Source of the DNA: Pseudofabraea citricarpa
Taxonomy: Eukaryota > Ascomycota > Leotiomycetes > Helotiales > Dermateaceae
Reading direction: 5' to 3'
DNA: 64,000 nucleotides
NCBI GenBank assembly: GCA_029641185.1
Contig: JAPWGK010000015.1
Span: forward strand, 186,001-250,000
This document shows, piece by piece, positions 23,521 to 34,948 of the stretch. The notes under the pieces are model-generated. The model searched no databases. It was not told where the DNA came from and saw only the letters and a list, made by a program, of their open reading frames with translations. The first letter of the stretch is position 1; the number at the start of each line of letters is the position of its first letter. Both the position numbers and the translations under genes were made by a program.

Positions 23521-25645
23521 CGCCAATCATTAGTTCCAACCATTGCTTCTCTCTCTGGTTAGAAGTGCCAACTTACGGCTCCCAGGGCGATCCTGGGCAG
23601 CAGGCCACCTGGCGGCTGAGACATCGGACTCATGAGTCATATTGATCTCTGCTACTGAAAAAGAGCTTTTTGGACGATGGAGTTCGATTTGCCACAAGTC
23701 AACCGAGGGTCTGGCTGAAAATAATTGAGGAAGGAAAACTCGTCGCCACAGCTGGACTTACATGCTGAAAATCGAGGGATATGCATTTGTCGACTGCATG
23801 GTGAAGACTTATTTATCTGAACGGAGCCGTATAGTTCGAGTAGGGTAGCTTAACCGAGTACAACCTGCTATTATGTATCCTGCTATTTAATAAGTAAGGA
23901 TATCTTTACTGCTACTTATCAACCTGCCTTAAAAAATAAACGACTTCTGGTTTATCTATTCATCTTATTTTCAACCAATTTTAACCAGATATATCCATCT
24001 GGATATTGAAGTTTGAGATTCAGACAGTAATAAGCTATCACCCTATAGTCTATCAACTGCTAAATATCGAGTTTAAGATGTAGCTTTTTAAAATAGCTTA
24101 TGTACGTTATTAAATTCAAAAGCAATCTCAATCTGATTTATCTAATGTTATGCTACATTCATTGACTTCTTCTTTTAAGTCGTGATATTCGTTTTCTCTC
24201 GAGAAGTTCTCAAAATACACTCATTGCGTGATTATCATGTGACCATGTGATTTTGCTTTCCCCCTAGAGGCAACTGTTGTATCACAGGGTAAGTAAACTC
24301 GTAATAGATATAGGAGGGCATGATTATGGTAATGGTTAATTGCCGATACTACGATATGAATATCCCTTGCTTGCTAAGACCGGTTACGGGGCTATAAGAG
24401 TTCCGTACTATAGTATAGGTACCTAGGTAGGTAGTTACAGCATAGCTTTTAGAGTACACCGAGGTACCTTCAAGCGCATGATACTATATGCTCCTAGTTC
24501 AAAGTTGCGTTAAGTGGTGGCCTGGGATTTGCCCTGGATGAAGTATTGGTACCTACGTACCTTGAGGTTGCGGCAACTTGGCTTCGCCAATGTCGCCTCT
24601 AAATCGCATCCGCTCTTCAATAATAACCATCCAAATCACAGTGAATTTCAGATGGAGCTAATCCATGTACGGGAACCAAAATGCAACAAATTGTTATGCC
24701 TTGGACTAAGCGAGGAAAGTTCATCTCATCTTGAGCACTACTACTTATAAAAGTTACGAGAAACACAAAAAGGTATGGAGAAGATATGCTGTATCCTAAA
24801 GGAATCATCATCATGTCTGGAAAAGAGTTTTCACTACTATTTAACTTTTAACTATTTTCAAGCTGCCTACAAAGACTAGAAGTATTCCTTCTGTTTTGCC
24901 GTTTATAATAGCTGGTGTCATTGGTTATAATCGCTACCAGTTTGCAGCTGGTTATCAAGTGACAGCTGGCAGGTGTCAACTTTTTTTCGACGTGTTCTGG
25001 TTGCTCAAGCGTCAGTTTCGAAATCTTTAGTAGCCAATCGCACCAGATGATACATTACTCTATGACAAAGTTTCAGTTATAATAAATGGGGTTTCCTGTT
25101 GCGAAGTGTTTAGATAAGCAGTTTCCCCAATCGATTGGCTCTGCCATGTGAAGGCATCATAGCTTAGCTTACCGAAATCTCAGCTGAGCTTGAAACATGC
25201 GAGAAGTATCCAGAAGCTAGTATCATATGTCGTCTGTTCTCATTATTTGCCGTGCGCTGTGGCGCATGGTACCTGACTCGCAGTCCCACTTTCTAAGAGA
25301 CGGAAGCACATACCACCACGATCCAAAGCCTCGCGCACAAAGATGAACCAGTTTGCATTAGGTCATCTAAAATCGGGATGATATTCGCAAGTCTTCAAGC
25401 TGGTGGTGGCTGGTGACAACAGCATTTGACTTTTTGGGGTAGTTTCGCGCAACAACCAGAGATCATTACTATTTTCGCAACATCAGAAGGCTATGCTATT
25501 TTATTGCGAGCAATCTGGCAAAAGCACTGCAATAAAGATAAATACTCTCTGAACACCTCTCGCATACATATCACTACCACTTATCCATTCATTCATACTT
25601 CAACCGAGCCCAATGAACAAGAACAACGTCAAGGAAAATTTCATC
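23521..25645. other. AT-rich gene-free region
   Basis: From about 23830 to 24450 the sequence is rich in TA, TTTA and AATA steps and has no usable frame, which looks like an old inactivated repeat, possibly RIP-mutated. To the right, up to the secreted-protein start, there is ordinary intergenic DNA with some direct GTACCT-type steps near 24420-24560. No coding sequence supported. Confidence 0.45.
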
Positions 25646-26393
25646 ATGTATTTCAAGCCCACTGTCCTTCGCCAGGCTTTCATGTTTCTTGTGGCACTTT
25701 CTCCTAGTGCGAATAGCCTGCCTGTAGCCGGCGCTGATATCGAATTGGAAACACGTGAAAACTGTTCTCCGGCGGTAGAGAAGCTTGTCGCAGGAATCAA
25801 CCAAAATATCGTAATTCAAAAACAAGAACAAGCTCAGATTGATCTTCTACAAAGCCAGAAGAATCCAGACCCAAGCACTTTTGCAACCGAGAAAGCTCAA
25901 TTAGTCGGGATCATCAACCAGAGTATTTCATTGCGCACTGCAAACCAGGCTGCCACTCCCCCAGGAAATGAAGCCCTGAGTAGCCTGGGTGATGTAAGTT
26001 TCCCCCACGTCTACCCCATATGTCTCAAAATATATCGCAGAAATAAAACTGAGTGAATTCACAGGTTGCGGTCACACAGGCTGGGGAAGCTCAACTGGCT
26101 CAACTTTTGACTGGAACCGAAGATGCTGATCGCCAGACACTGCTAAAGCTAGATAAAGCCGCCAGCGATGGAATTGTAAGTCTCTCCCTTATATCATACA
26201 GAGACGAGCTGTAAGGTACGTCTCTTTTACAAGGCAGATTTCCAACTTTGTCTTCGGTGATTTTCTAGCTTAATGCTGACACTTTTCTCCCATAGGATCA
26301 GAATCAACGGGCTGCTCGAGATGTGAGTGTTGTTGTCAGAATTCTTTTTGAAATTTAAAGCTAATTGATACTTAGGCATCGAAAGGATGTTAA
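25646..26393 (+). CDS. Small secreted protein (candidate effector)
   Basis: Four exons: 25646-25993, 26065-26175, 26296-26322, 26376-26393; 167 residues. The Met at 25646 starts a signal peptide (hydrophobic core AFMFLVAL, likely cleavage after SANS); a Met 11 codons upstream would put Lys/Asn-rich residues before it and is less likely. The mature chain has only two cysteines, Cys40 and the very last residue Cys167, so a single disulphide joining both ends is possible. The body is helix-forming and Gln/Ala-rich (for example LVGIINQSISLRTANQA). I recall similar two-Cys small secreted proteins, with an early CSPAV-like start and a terminal Cys, from many plant-associated ascomycetes. Role unknown; host interaction is a guess. 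Introns 2 and 3 leave an exon of only 27 bp. Confidence 0.78.
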
Positions 26394-27715
26394 TCAGTAT
26401 TGGCTGTGCGTGTTTTGAATGAGACTTTGCTTGGTTCTCAATGAGCTTCATAGCATGTTAAAATGTACAGGAGGCCATGGTTTTAAATTGTAACGTGTAC
26501 GAAATAAATAAAAAAAATTAGTCGAATTTGCTTATATTTCATTTCTCTACTGATTTTCGATAGCTCTCTAAACATGGAATTTTATAGTTGACACGAGATA
26601 TACGGCCTCATTTTCTCCGGTGCTGATACAGAGAAGTTAAATTTAACATACTCGCCAAGTATCCGAAGAGCTACATGATGAAGGTAGAAGTTAGCTAGTT
26701 TCATTAGCTATACTTCGAATTCATCAAAAGACCATTTAATCAAAAGGAAGTGATGACAAATGAAGTGGTAGGCCCTGATCAGAGAAAGGCGTAGCAGATG
26801 TTTCAATCGAGTGGGAATAGAAATTCAAGTGTATTAATTACTCGAAATAACTTTGAAAACAGTCAACGACGGTAACAACTATCAAACTACATGCCTCTAT
26901 CTGTAGCGCCCCTGCTTTGTTCTTGCCAGAAGTTTGACACAGATTCCCATGTATGCATAGGCATTTTAACACAGGAATGTATGCTTCAAATTATTCAATA
27001 ACAAATTTAGCTCGCATAGGCTTAGTGTAGGTAGAATTTAATCTACCGCGGTTTTAATCAGTGATAGATTAATAGAATATGTTTCATCAGCGATGACTCT
27101 CATCTGGAAAGTTCTTTGATAGTTTATTGTGTACTTAAGCGAGCTGCTGCCAAAAGCCTCACACTTACTCCTCTTCCTCCACTTCTTCCTCTTCTTGATA
27201 CGCAAGGTGACAACTTCTGAAGCTAGTTACTGGTTGAAGGGACCTGCCCTCGGCCTTATTCCTTCTTACAACTTACTGAATCTTCGATCGCCTGCAGTGA
27301 GGTCAACGCTTTTCGATCTAAGCTGTTACATGAAGCAAGAACAAGACACGACCATTATCTTGTTCCATTTTCATGTCAACTGCAGCTGCCTAAAGGTATG
27401 TGTATCAAGATTCCCCATCAACCCTTTTCGATCTAAGCCAAACTTACCAGAAGTACAAGATACGATCAATTCATCCTCCGACATCCACGCTAATCGCATC
27501 TACATCAAGGTATTCACATCAAGATTCCCTCTCAACACCTATAATGAATGAACGGATGCTAATCTCCCCACTACAGCTGCAAACTCGGTTTGTACAACAG
27601 CTGCAACTTTCATCGAAACAAGTTGCAATACAAGCTCGCCGCCATCCCGAAAATACTTTCTGTTTCGATTTCTCTTCATTTGGAACGCTTATCCAGCCAA
27701 GCCAAAGCAGCAAAA
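26394..27715. other. Intergenic with a degenerate duplication
   Basis: Holds the 3'UTR of the secreted-protein gene and the promoter of the 2EXR gene. Two similar blocks, about 27295-27430 and 27420-27535, repeat elements such as TTTTCGATCTAAGC and ATCAAGATTCCC. Open frames here are short and I do not call them genes. Confidence 0.45.
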
Positions 27716-28612
27716 ATGTCACCAGCAGTTTCAGATCACAATGAACATCTACTGCCAGCAGCATCTGATGCACGCGACCTTCTTTTATTCACTGGTGTAG
27801 ACTTGACCGAATTCACACTATTTCCCAAGCTACCTCTTGAGCTTCGCTTCCGAATCTGGCGCCTCAGCATCGGTGGTCCACGAGTCCTCAACCTTAATTT
27901 CGAGAAAGTCCCAAACAGACATATCAAAGAAAAGGTGAATGAAGATGGCACAGTAGGACGTCGAGAATCACTTACGTACAAATACCGCTGCTTCAGCAAG
28001 GATGCAGTATTCAACACGTTGTGGGTCAACCAGGAGAGCCGCTACGAGACCTTAAGATTGAAGCCAAAGACTTTTCAGCTCCATCTATATGGACAGCAGC
28101 AGACGATTTACTTCAATCCCAAAGTTGATATCATCAAGATGGACGACCTCTCTCTATTCAACCTCTGCCTTTTCTTCAAGGAAAAGAAATCTTATTATTC
28201 TCGTCTCCAGGGACTTGAGCACATCCAGAATCTTGCAGTCGTTGAAGACCACCCATTCATCACACCTTTGAAGGGCCGGTTCAAGCTCTTTCCTGCCTTG
28301 AAGAAACTTATCTACGGAATACCTAGGCGCAAGAGCTCGGTAATTATTGATGACTCCTGCCCAATTCCACCTATGTTCCGACTTCGATCCACACCAGGCG
28401 ATCTCCTTCTTCACGCTGGTAGGGCCACCATGGGCGAAAGTATTCGTGCCAGAAAGATGAGACCTGGCGCTGATGTTCTCATCCACTACGCCGCTCGCTT
28501 ATTGCTTGACGTTCAAGACTTCATGCGTTTCAAGACGAATGCCCATGAATGGACGCCCCTTTCACCAACCTCAGGAATTGAATTCGTAAGTCATGAGGAA
28601 ATGGGAATTTAG
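27716..28612 (+). CDS. 2EXR-domain protein
   Basis: One ORF; from the Met at 27716 it encodes 298 residues. The 2EXR motif stands near the N-terminus as FTLFPKLPLELRFRIWRLS followed by PRVLNL, the usual start of this fungal family, with an aromatic-rich segment after it (TLWVNQESRYETL, TIYFNPKVDII). The family is expanded in filamentous ascomycetes and its function is not known. The upstream Met at 27590 would add 42 residues of low-complexity sequence that I think is leader. No signal peptide or membrane span. The next gene, on the opposite strand, ends 190 bp away. Confidence 0.8.
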   Translation: MSPAVSDHNEHLLPAASDARDLLLFTGVDLTEFTLFPKLPLELRFRIWRLSIGGPRVLNLNFEKVPNRHIKEKVNEDGTVGRRESLTYKYRCFSKDAVFNTLWVNQESRYETLRLKPKTFQLHLYGQQQTIYFNPKVDIIKMDDLSLFNLCLFFKEKKSYYSRLQGLEHIQNLAVVEDHPFITPLKGRFKLFPALKKLIYGIPRRKSSVIIDDSCPIPPMFRLRSTPGDLLLHAGRATMGESIRARKMRPGADVLIHYAARLLLDVQDFMRFKTNAHEWTPLSPTSGIEFVSHEEMGI

Positions 28613-28803
28613 ATCAGTGGAGGTGGAGGGCAAAGACAGGGTGATAATTCAACAGTCATCTTCTTCTAGGCTTCTGGCTATCTAGACAACGTCTCAACAA
28701 GAGTCTTCTCTTCATGTATGATTACCGAATCTAGCTATCTCGAAAACAAAGCCCATAGCAGGTCATTATTTGTTGACAGAATGGAACACTTCCATCATTC
28801 TCA

Positions 28804-30195
28804 TCATTGTGGCATCTTCTCATCCATAAAGTCCTTGACATCATATTGCCGTCCCTCGTCTTCGTATCCCTCCAGATCATCATACTGACCTGGTCTCCAG
28901 ACTCTCATGACAGCCTTTCCATGTTTATCTACAGCGGCGCGAAACATTCCGCCACAATTATAGTCATCGACAATGTGAGAAGTAGCAGATTTCTTCTCGC
29001 CATTCTTGCCAACTACAACAGTGCATTCGACTCCAATGATACCACCTTCGCCTTCTCCCGTTTTCTTCCATCGATCTCCGGCACTCTTGACAAGTTCACC
29101 ATTAGGGCCAGTAACGTCACTTATGCCCTTTTGCAGAGAGATACCTTTGTACCGAGCAATTGCAGATGCTGTCCGTACCGCATTGATACGGAGGAAAGAA
29201 TCACCATTGCCAGTTCCTGACATTGCTGTCGACCTGATGACCTTGTCACCTTTCTGGAAATAAATATCGTTGTCTGCTGAGACTGGCGAGTACATCGTCA
29301 AACTCGGCAGACAATCAGCCATTAGCCCCTTCAAAGCGTCTGAGAGTATCAATCCAGGGCCAGCCTGTCTTATTATGATCTCCCCCTTGGAAGGATATTC
29401 CTCCTCCCAACTCTCAGCCCAGAATCCAGCTCCGAGCGTAGGTGTATCTCCAATCCTGCCAGTGAGCTTATTTGTCATACCTCCCGTGCTCGTGGCTGTT
29501 GCGCATACACCATCAGCATCCAAACAGACAGCACCACAAGTGCCCTGGGGAATAAACTCTAGTGCATCCCAAGATGCTTGTCCTTTGCCATCCTCCTCTT
29601 TCTTTAGCCCGCTGATATGTTCATCCCATCTCGCCTGAACAAAGAAGTATTCAGGCTCCACCAGCTCCAGTCCCCATGCCTCTGCCAACTTCTCCGCACT
29701 GAATTTATGCAACTGCGAATGTCCTTGTGCGCCTGCAGCCTCGCGCACTACACCATCTATCACTAATGGCCCCCGATGTTCACCGTTCCCTCCTTCGAGA
29801 TCCCTCTCGCCACGAAGCAACATCTCGCGTGCAAGCTTGATGGGATTCTTGACATGCTGTAATCCCATGATACCCACACCTCTCTTCTTTTTACCCGAGC
29901 TCACCATCACGCTTGCTTCCAGCTCGTTCACACCATCTCGTGTAAAGACTGCCCCGTGCCCCGAGTTGAACAGAGGGTTGTTCTCGAGCTGGCTGACCGC
30001 ATACGTGACTGTATCGAGGGCATCATTGCCTTGTAGAAGGTAGTGATGTGTATTCGAGAGAATAGTGAGAAGAGATTTGTGGTATAGCTTGTATTTCGCT
30101 GGAGGGAGGTTGCTTGGGAGAATGTTGCCCGCGCCGCCATGAATGATAAGGCGCGGCGTTATCTTAGCGGATAACTGAGGTTTATACTCCATCAT
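28804..30195 (-). CDS. Isoaspartyl peptidase/asparaginase (Ntn hydrolase)
   Basis: Single exon of 463 residues. It has the type 2 asparaginase landmarks: LIIHGGAGNI at the start, a first-subunit HGAVFTRDGVNELEASVM, the autocleavage site IPQGT with Thr219 as the presumed new N-terminal nucleophile (TCGAVCLDADG), and the oxyanion/substrate loop STGGMTNKLTGRIGDTPTLG. The family cleaves itself into alpha and beta chains and hydrolyses L-asparagine or beta-aspartyl dipeptides in the cytosol. The beta chain is longer than in plant enzymes owing to charged inserts, as is common in fungi. No signal peptide. Met1 and Met2 are both possible starts. Confidence 0.93.
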   Translation of the reverse strand: MMEYKPQLSAKITPRLIIHGGAGNILPSNLPPAKYKLYHKSLLTILSNTHHYLLQGNDALDTVTYAVSQLENNPLFNSGHGAVFTRDGVNELEASVMVSSGKKKRGVGIMGLQHVKNPIKLAREMLLRGERDLEGGNGEHRGPLVIDGVVREAAGAQGHSQLHKFSAEKLAEAWGLELVEPEYFFVQARWDEHISGLKKEEDGKGQASWDALEFIPQGTCGAVCLDADGVCATATSTGGMTNKLTGRIGDTPTLGAGFWAESWEEEYPSKGEIIIRQAGPGLILSDALKGLMADCLPSLTMYSPVSADNDIYFQKGDKVIRSTAMSGTGNGDSFLRINAVRTASAIARYKGISLQKGISDVTGPNGELVKSAGDRWKKTGEGEGGIIGVECTVVVGKNGEKKSATSHIVDDYNCGGMFRAAVDKHGKAVMRVWRPGQYDDLEGYEDEGRQYDVKDFMDEKMPQ

Positions 30196-32434
30196 TGCTG
30201 GTCGAATAGCAGTCTGGGCCTTTGGTTTATATGCAAGAGGAACTTGGAAGCTGTTGTAGAGGTTGTTAAGTGGGGGTTTCGTTGTCGTTGTCGTCGTGCT
30301 TCAAGAGCTCCTTATCGCAGCTCGTCCTTATCGCTCGGCTAACTTTTGGCCATGGTTGTTGATCATTATCACGTGGCATAACGTCTAGCTTCGTAAGCAA
30401 ACGTGAAAATATATCTACTTTACTCATTTGATTCAAGAATGTAGAAAGAATGTAGTTATACAAGTACTGGTCTAAGAGATATACTGCGAGAGTGAGCGGA
30501 TGCCGCTAGTATCACGTGACAAACTCACAGTACGAGGTACGACCCTGATGACCCAACCCCGCTAACATAAACTCAGTGTCTTCATTTGCTTTAGACTCGC
30601 ATTCTCCCTTGGCAATGCCGAAATCTATTTCAAACACGACTTACCGCCGCCGTCGGTCGTAATCGGCACCTGAGCAATGCTGCAGTGCTGGGACGTAATG
30701 CTCGAATCATGGCAATGCCATACATGCACCTCTGTGGAGACGGTACCTGTGGGCTCGGATCGAAGGAATCTATTATCTTCCGGTCCAAGATTTTTTTCTT
30801 CCCCGCAACATGGGCACAAAAGGCAAGTACGAAGTATCCTTCCTTGCACCAACCGTGCACTAATCCTGCTTTCGAAAGTCCTGCAGCCTTTTTCAACGAG
30901 ATTCTTCGTGGCTAACAACTTCTTTGTGCTGTATGTTATGAGAGTATTCGTTGCAAATAAAAGCAGTGTGTCAGTTTTGTGCTTTTTGTTGATCGGAGCT
31001 GACAAGGAAAAATACTCAGCTCATATACCTCCGTACTTCGTACAGTCTTCTTGTACTGTGCAAAACACGATAGAGATCATCAGATTTGCCTCTTCGTCCT
31101 AGTTCATATCTGGCCAATCAAAGCAGAGGACGCACGTCGTCTAAGCTGTATGGTTATGTTTGGGTTTTAGCTTCACTCACGTTAAGTGGATATCCTGTCA
31201 TATTTCACATACTACTCTCAGTTGGCTTCTCATTTGCTTTTTTTGGCCGTATGGCGATCATCTACTGTGCACTCGCCAGACCAAAGTTCCTTGGACTTAC
31301 TGTAGCATTCATACAGTAGCTCTGGTAGTGCTAAGGTTATACTTCGGGAAGCCGAAAAGCCATCCGCATTTTATGCTTCCGGAATCTTAAAATATGTCTC
31401 CATCAGGTTTAGGTTGCAGATCCTGTCAGAACTGTATCTACTGTGACATCTTGGTGCTTGCATTAGTCGAGTAAAGTATAATCACATTTTGAGACCCGTC
31501 AAGCGACTGGGTATTCCTACATTCTAGTTGGGCTGTGATCAACAGGCATATATAAATGCGGTTGCATATCGTGCCGTTCCGTTCCGTTCGGAGAAAACAG
31601 AACTTATGCCTTCCGATGCAAGATGGGGGTGGGTGTGGTTTTGTGTTCTCAATTCGAGAAGTGCTCATAGGCCGAAAGAATTACCTAGCGAGCTTGCGTA
31701 CTCGTCATTATTGCATATCAACCGATGCACGGCATGACTCTGAACTCTGCCCCGCGCTTCGGCCGAGCGACATGATGTGCATCTTCTTGACGAGCATTGG
31801 AAGAGCATTCACTCAGCCAATCATTCAAGATTGGACTGCCAAGAAACCAAACTCTAACTGTGTTATGATGCCCAAATGCTTGACAGTTATCGGGGGATCT
31901 CTGGGGTTCCGCTGCTATTGAGTGACCGAGTAGCATTCGGCATCTGAAGTGGGCGTGCCGTAATAGAGCTTCCTTCGTCTTCAAGTACGTATTCGTATGG
32001 CTGTCATTAGGTGAGGGTATACTGTGCTTGCTAGAACTACTCTCTTCAAACAAGCAATTGAACTACGAGTCTCTATATTAGTCTTACGCGTTAATTATGA
32101 ATTAAATGAGAATGATTCTATGGGCTCATCCGAAGGCTAGCGCTAGAGAAACTCAGTCCCAACAAAATTAAAAAGCAGAATCTTTCGCTATTCTGACCTG
32201 GGTGTGCACAACTTTGTGCACGCCGACATACCCAGCTCGTCGCTACACGACGACATCGAGCGCTACTGATCTGGAGCGTGCTACGCATTATGCAGGAGCC
32301 CACACCAGACCTATACGGGTAAATTGTCTCAAACGCATCGCTTGCGAAAGAAAAGCTAAAGTATAAGAACTGGCTCATCTGTGCAAGTGCAAGATATCAG
32401 TAACTAACTTGATTGTTTGATTACCTTCATCACT
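30196..32434. other. 2.2-kb intergenic region
   Basis: Contains the asparaginase promoter at the left and the P450 promoter at the right. Several 60-140-residue frames occur on both strands but none has a recognisable domain, and they overlap each other. A Cys-rich frame at 30625-31005 (minus) was weighed and not called. Confidence 0.45.
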
Positions 32435-34187
32435 ATGGCTCCTAAATTTGATTTACTGGATTCGAATCTGCCCTTTTCGAACCCCTTGTTCGTGGTTCCA
32501 AGTGCTGCTGTTATCCTTGTATGCTATAACTCCCCCACAGACCGTCCTTGAGATTGTGGACAGAGCTGATTGTTAATCAAATGTTTGCAGCTCTTCATTT
32601 ACATCCTATCCTCTATTGTATACAACGTTTATTTCCACCCGCTCTCCTCCTTCCCAGGTCCCAAACGATACGCAGCAACCCGTATACCCTATGTACTGGG
32701 TATTATAGGTGGAGACCTTGCATACAGATGCCAGAATCTCCACGAGATCTACGGAGACGTTGTCAGGATTGCTCCTGATGAGCTATCATACAACAATGGT
32801 GGCGCGTGGCGAGATATCTACGGTCATCGTCAAGGCCATGCCCAGATGCCCAAGAGTAAGATATTCTACAACAAGCCTGCGAATGGCGTCGATAGCCTCA
32901 TCGAAGCCAACAACGCGGATCATTCTCGCTTCCGTCGTCTAATTTCTCACGCATTTTCCGAAAGGGCACTTCGAGACCAAGAACCTGTTATCACCAAGTA
33001 TGTGGATTTGCTCATCACTCGCTTACACGAGAAAGCCACTGGCGGCACACCCATCGACGCCGTGTCATGGTATAACTGGACAACCTTTGACATTATTGGA
33101 GATCTCGCTTTTGGAGAATCCTTCGAATGTTTACAGAACATCTCTTATCATCCTTGGGTGAGCAATATATTCAACAGTATCAAAGCTGGTGCTTTCATGA
33201 CGGCCTCCAGACAAATCCCAGGGGCGCAGCAGATTCTCAAACGTTTTGTCCCAGCAAGCCTGGTTCGGGTCCGGGATGAACAAATGCAGATGACGTCCGA
33301 GAAGGTGCAAAAGCGGCTGCAGATGGGTACGGAACGACCTGACTTCTGGAGTTCAATTCTCAGGCACAATGATGAGAAGGGAATGAGTGTACCAGAGATG
33401 AGCTCCAACGCTGTCCTATTGATTGTTGCGGGTTCTGAGACAACCGCTACCCTCCTCTCAGGCTGTACCTATCATCTGTTGAAGCACCCTGAATACATGC
33501 AGAAGCTTGTAGCAGAGATCAGGACGACTTTCGCCAAAGAAGACGAGATTACTATGAGCAGTGTTAATGGCCTAAAGTACCTGCTAGCTGTTCTTGATGA
33601 GGCATTGCGCATGTACCCACCAGTACCGACTGGTTTACCACGTGAAGTCCCAGGTGAAGGGGACTTTATTAACGATACATGGGTTCCTGGAGGGGTAAGT
33701 TAATCTCTTAGAGCCACTCCAAGGCATTGTCTTTAACATAACACACTACCACACTACTAAGAACTCTGCTGACTCCATCTTAGACTCAAGTATCTGTCAA
33801 CCAATGGGCCACCTACCACTCGACCACGAACTTCAAGAATCCAGACAAGTTCGTTCCCGCCCGCTGGCTGGGAGATCCCGAATATGCATCTGATAACAAG
33901 AGCGCACTACAACCTTTCAGTATCGGTCCCCGAAACTGCCTTGGTCGAAAGTAGGTTTCCCCACTCCTTAGCAATCCTCAGATCTGTCTTTGATTATGTG
34001 CCATGTATTAATGACTTATCTATCTAGCCTCGCCTATTCAGAGATGCGCCTCATTCTCACTCGAGTCCTCTGGAACTTTGATCTCGAACTCTGCGAGGAG
34101 AGCAAAGATTGGAGCCAGCAGAAAATGTACACGCTGTGGGAGAAACCAGCGCTGATGGTTAAGTTAACTCCTGTTAGAAGAGACTGA
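32435..34187 (+). CDS. Cytochrome P450 monooxygenase (isotrichodermin-hydroxylase-like)
   Basis: Four exons: 32435-32518, 32591-33694, 33784-33950, 34028-34187; 504 residues. An N-terminal membrane anchor (PLFVVPSAAVILLFIYIL) is followed by the proline hinge FPGPKRY. The oxygen-binding I-helix reads AGSETTAT, the K-helix ExxR is EALR, the PERF-like motif is PARW, and the heme loop is FSIGPRNCLGR with the Cys ligand present, so the enzyme should be functional at the ER. The sequence most resembles the fungal group containing isotrichodermin C-15 hydroxylase (CYP65-like), acting in secondary metabolism, but the substrate cannot be read from sequence and no synthase gene is near. It converges with the glucan synthase gene. 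Confidence 0.92.
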
Positions 34188-34948
34188 GTTCAGAGAGAAG
34201 AACTTAACAATTCCGAATAAAGGTATAAAGGAAGGACCCAGGGCAGATGGAGAACTAAAGATTGCGGCTTTTCATTTTAGGAAGTGAGAGTTTTCGTTCT
34301 TTTTGCGATGATACTGCACACGAATTTCTTTTTTTGGAGGACTTGTTCTTTCCTTCCCCTTTTCTTTTGTGAATAAATTGAAGAATGGGAATTTTACTCT
34401 TAATTGGCTATGTGACGTATTGCCTGACTAGTATTTCCTGAGACTCCTTTTGCTATCATTCAAAAATATAGCAATGTTGATTTACAGGTATTAAGTATCC
34501 CCCTATTTCCCTCTCCTTTCCTTTTGGTGTTTCCATTCTCATTTTCTCCTTGCCCAAGTCACGATATAGACGGGCTTTGCAATATGTATTCATTCATACC
34601 TAATCATCCATCCTAACTACAATTGTTACGTCATATTTGTGAGATAGATAAAGTATCTATATATACCTGGATATCTTCACCAAAAGACAAATAAGGGGTG
34701 AAATAGCTGAAGTTCTTTATGTTTCTGTCTAATATATACGATACAATCTACTCTACCATAAATATCATTCCGTTTCAATCTATCATAATTCAAATCCTAT
34801 ATGCGTGCCGAATATCACAAAGTATCCACCTCTTCTATCCCATCGACCTATCTATCTATCCATCCATGACCCATCAAACACCAAGCAAAAAAGGTAAAGC
34901 ACAAAAACATAAGAGATATTCATTTTACAACCACAGTGGTGAACTGCT
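34188..34948. other. Intergenic between convergent genes
   Basis: 3' regions of the P450 and the glucan synthase; pyrimidine-rich, with CTATCTATC-type microsatellite runs near 34845-34865. No gene seen. Confidence 0.5.

Noticed and set aside
30625..31005. Minus-strand Cys-rich frame (CLLCPCCGEEKN), possible zinc protein with a GTAAGT at its end
   Set aside because: No downstream exon with a plausible domain, overlapping frames on both strands, no family recognised.
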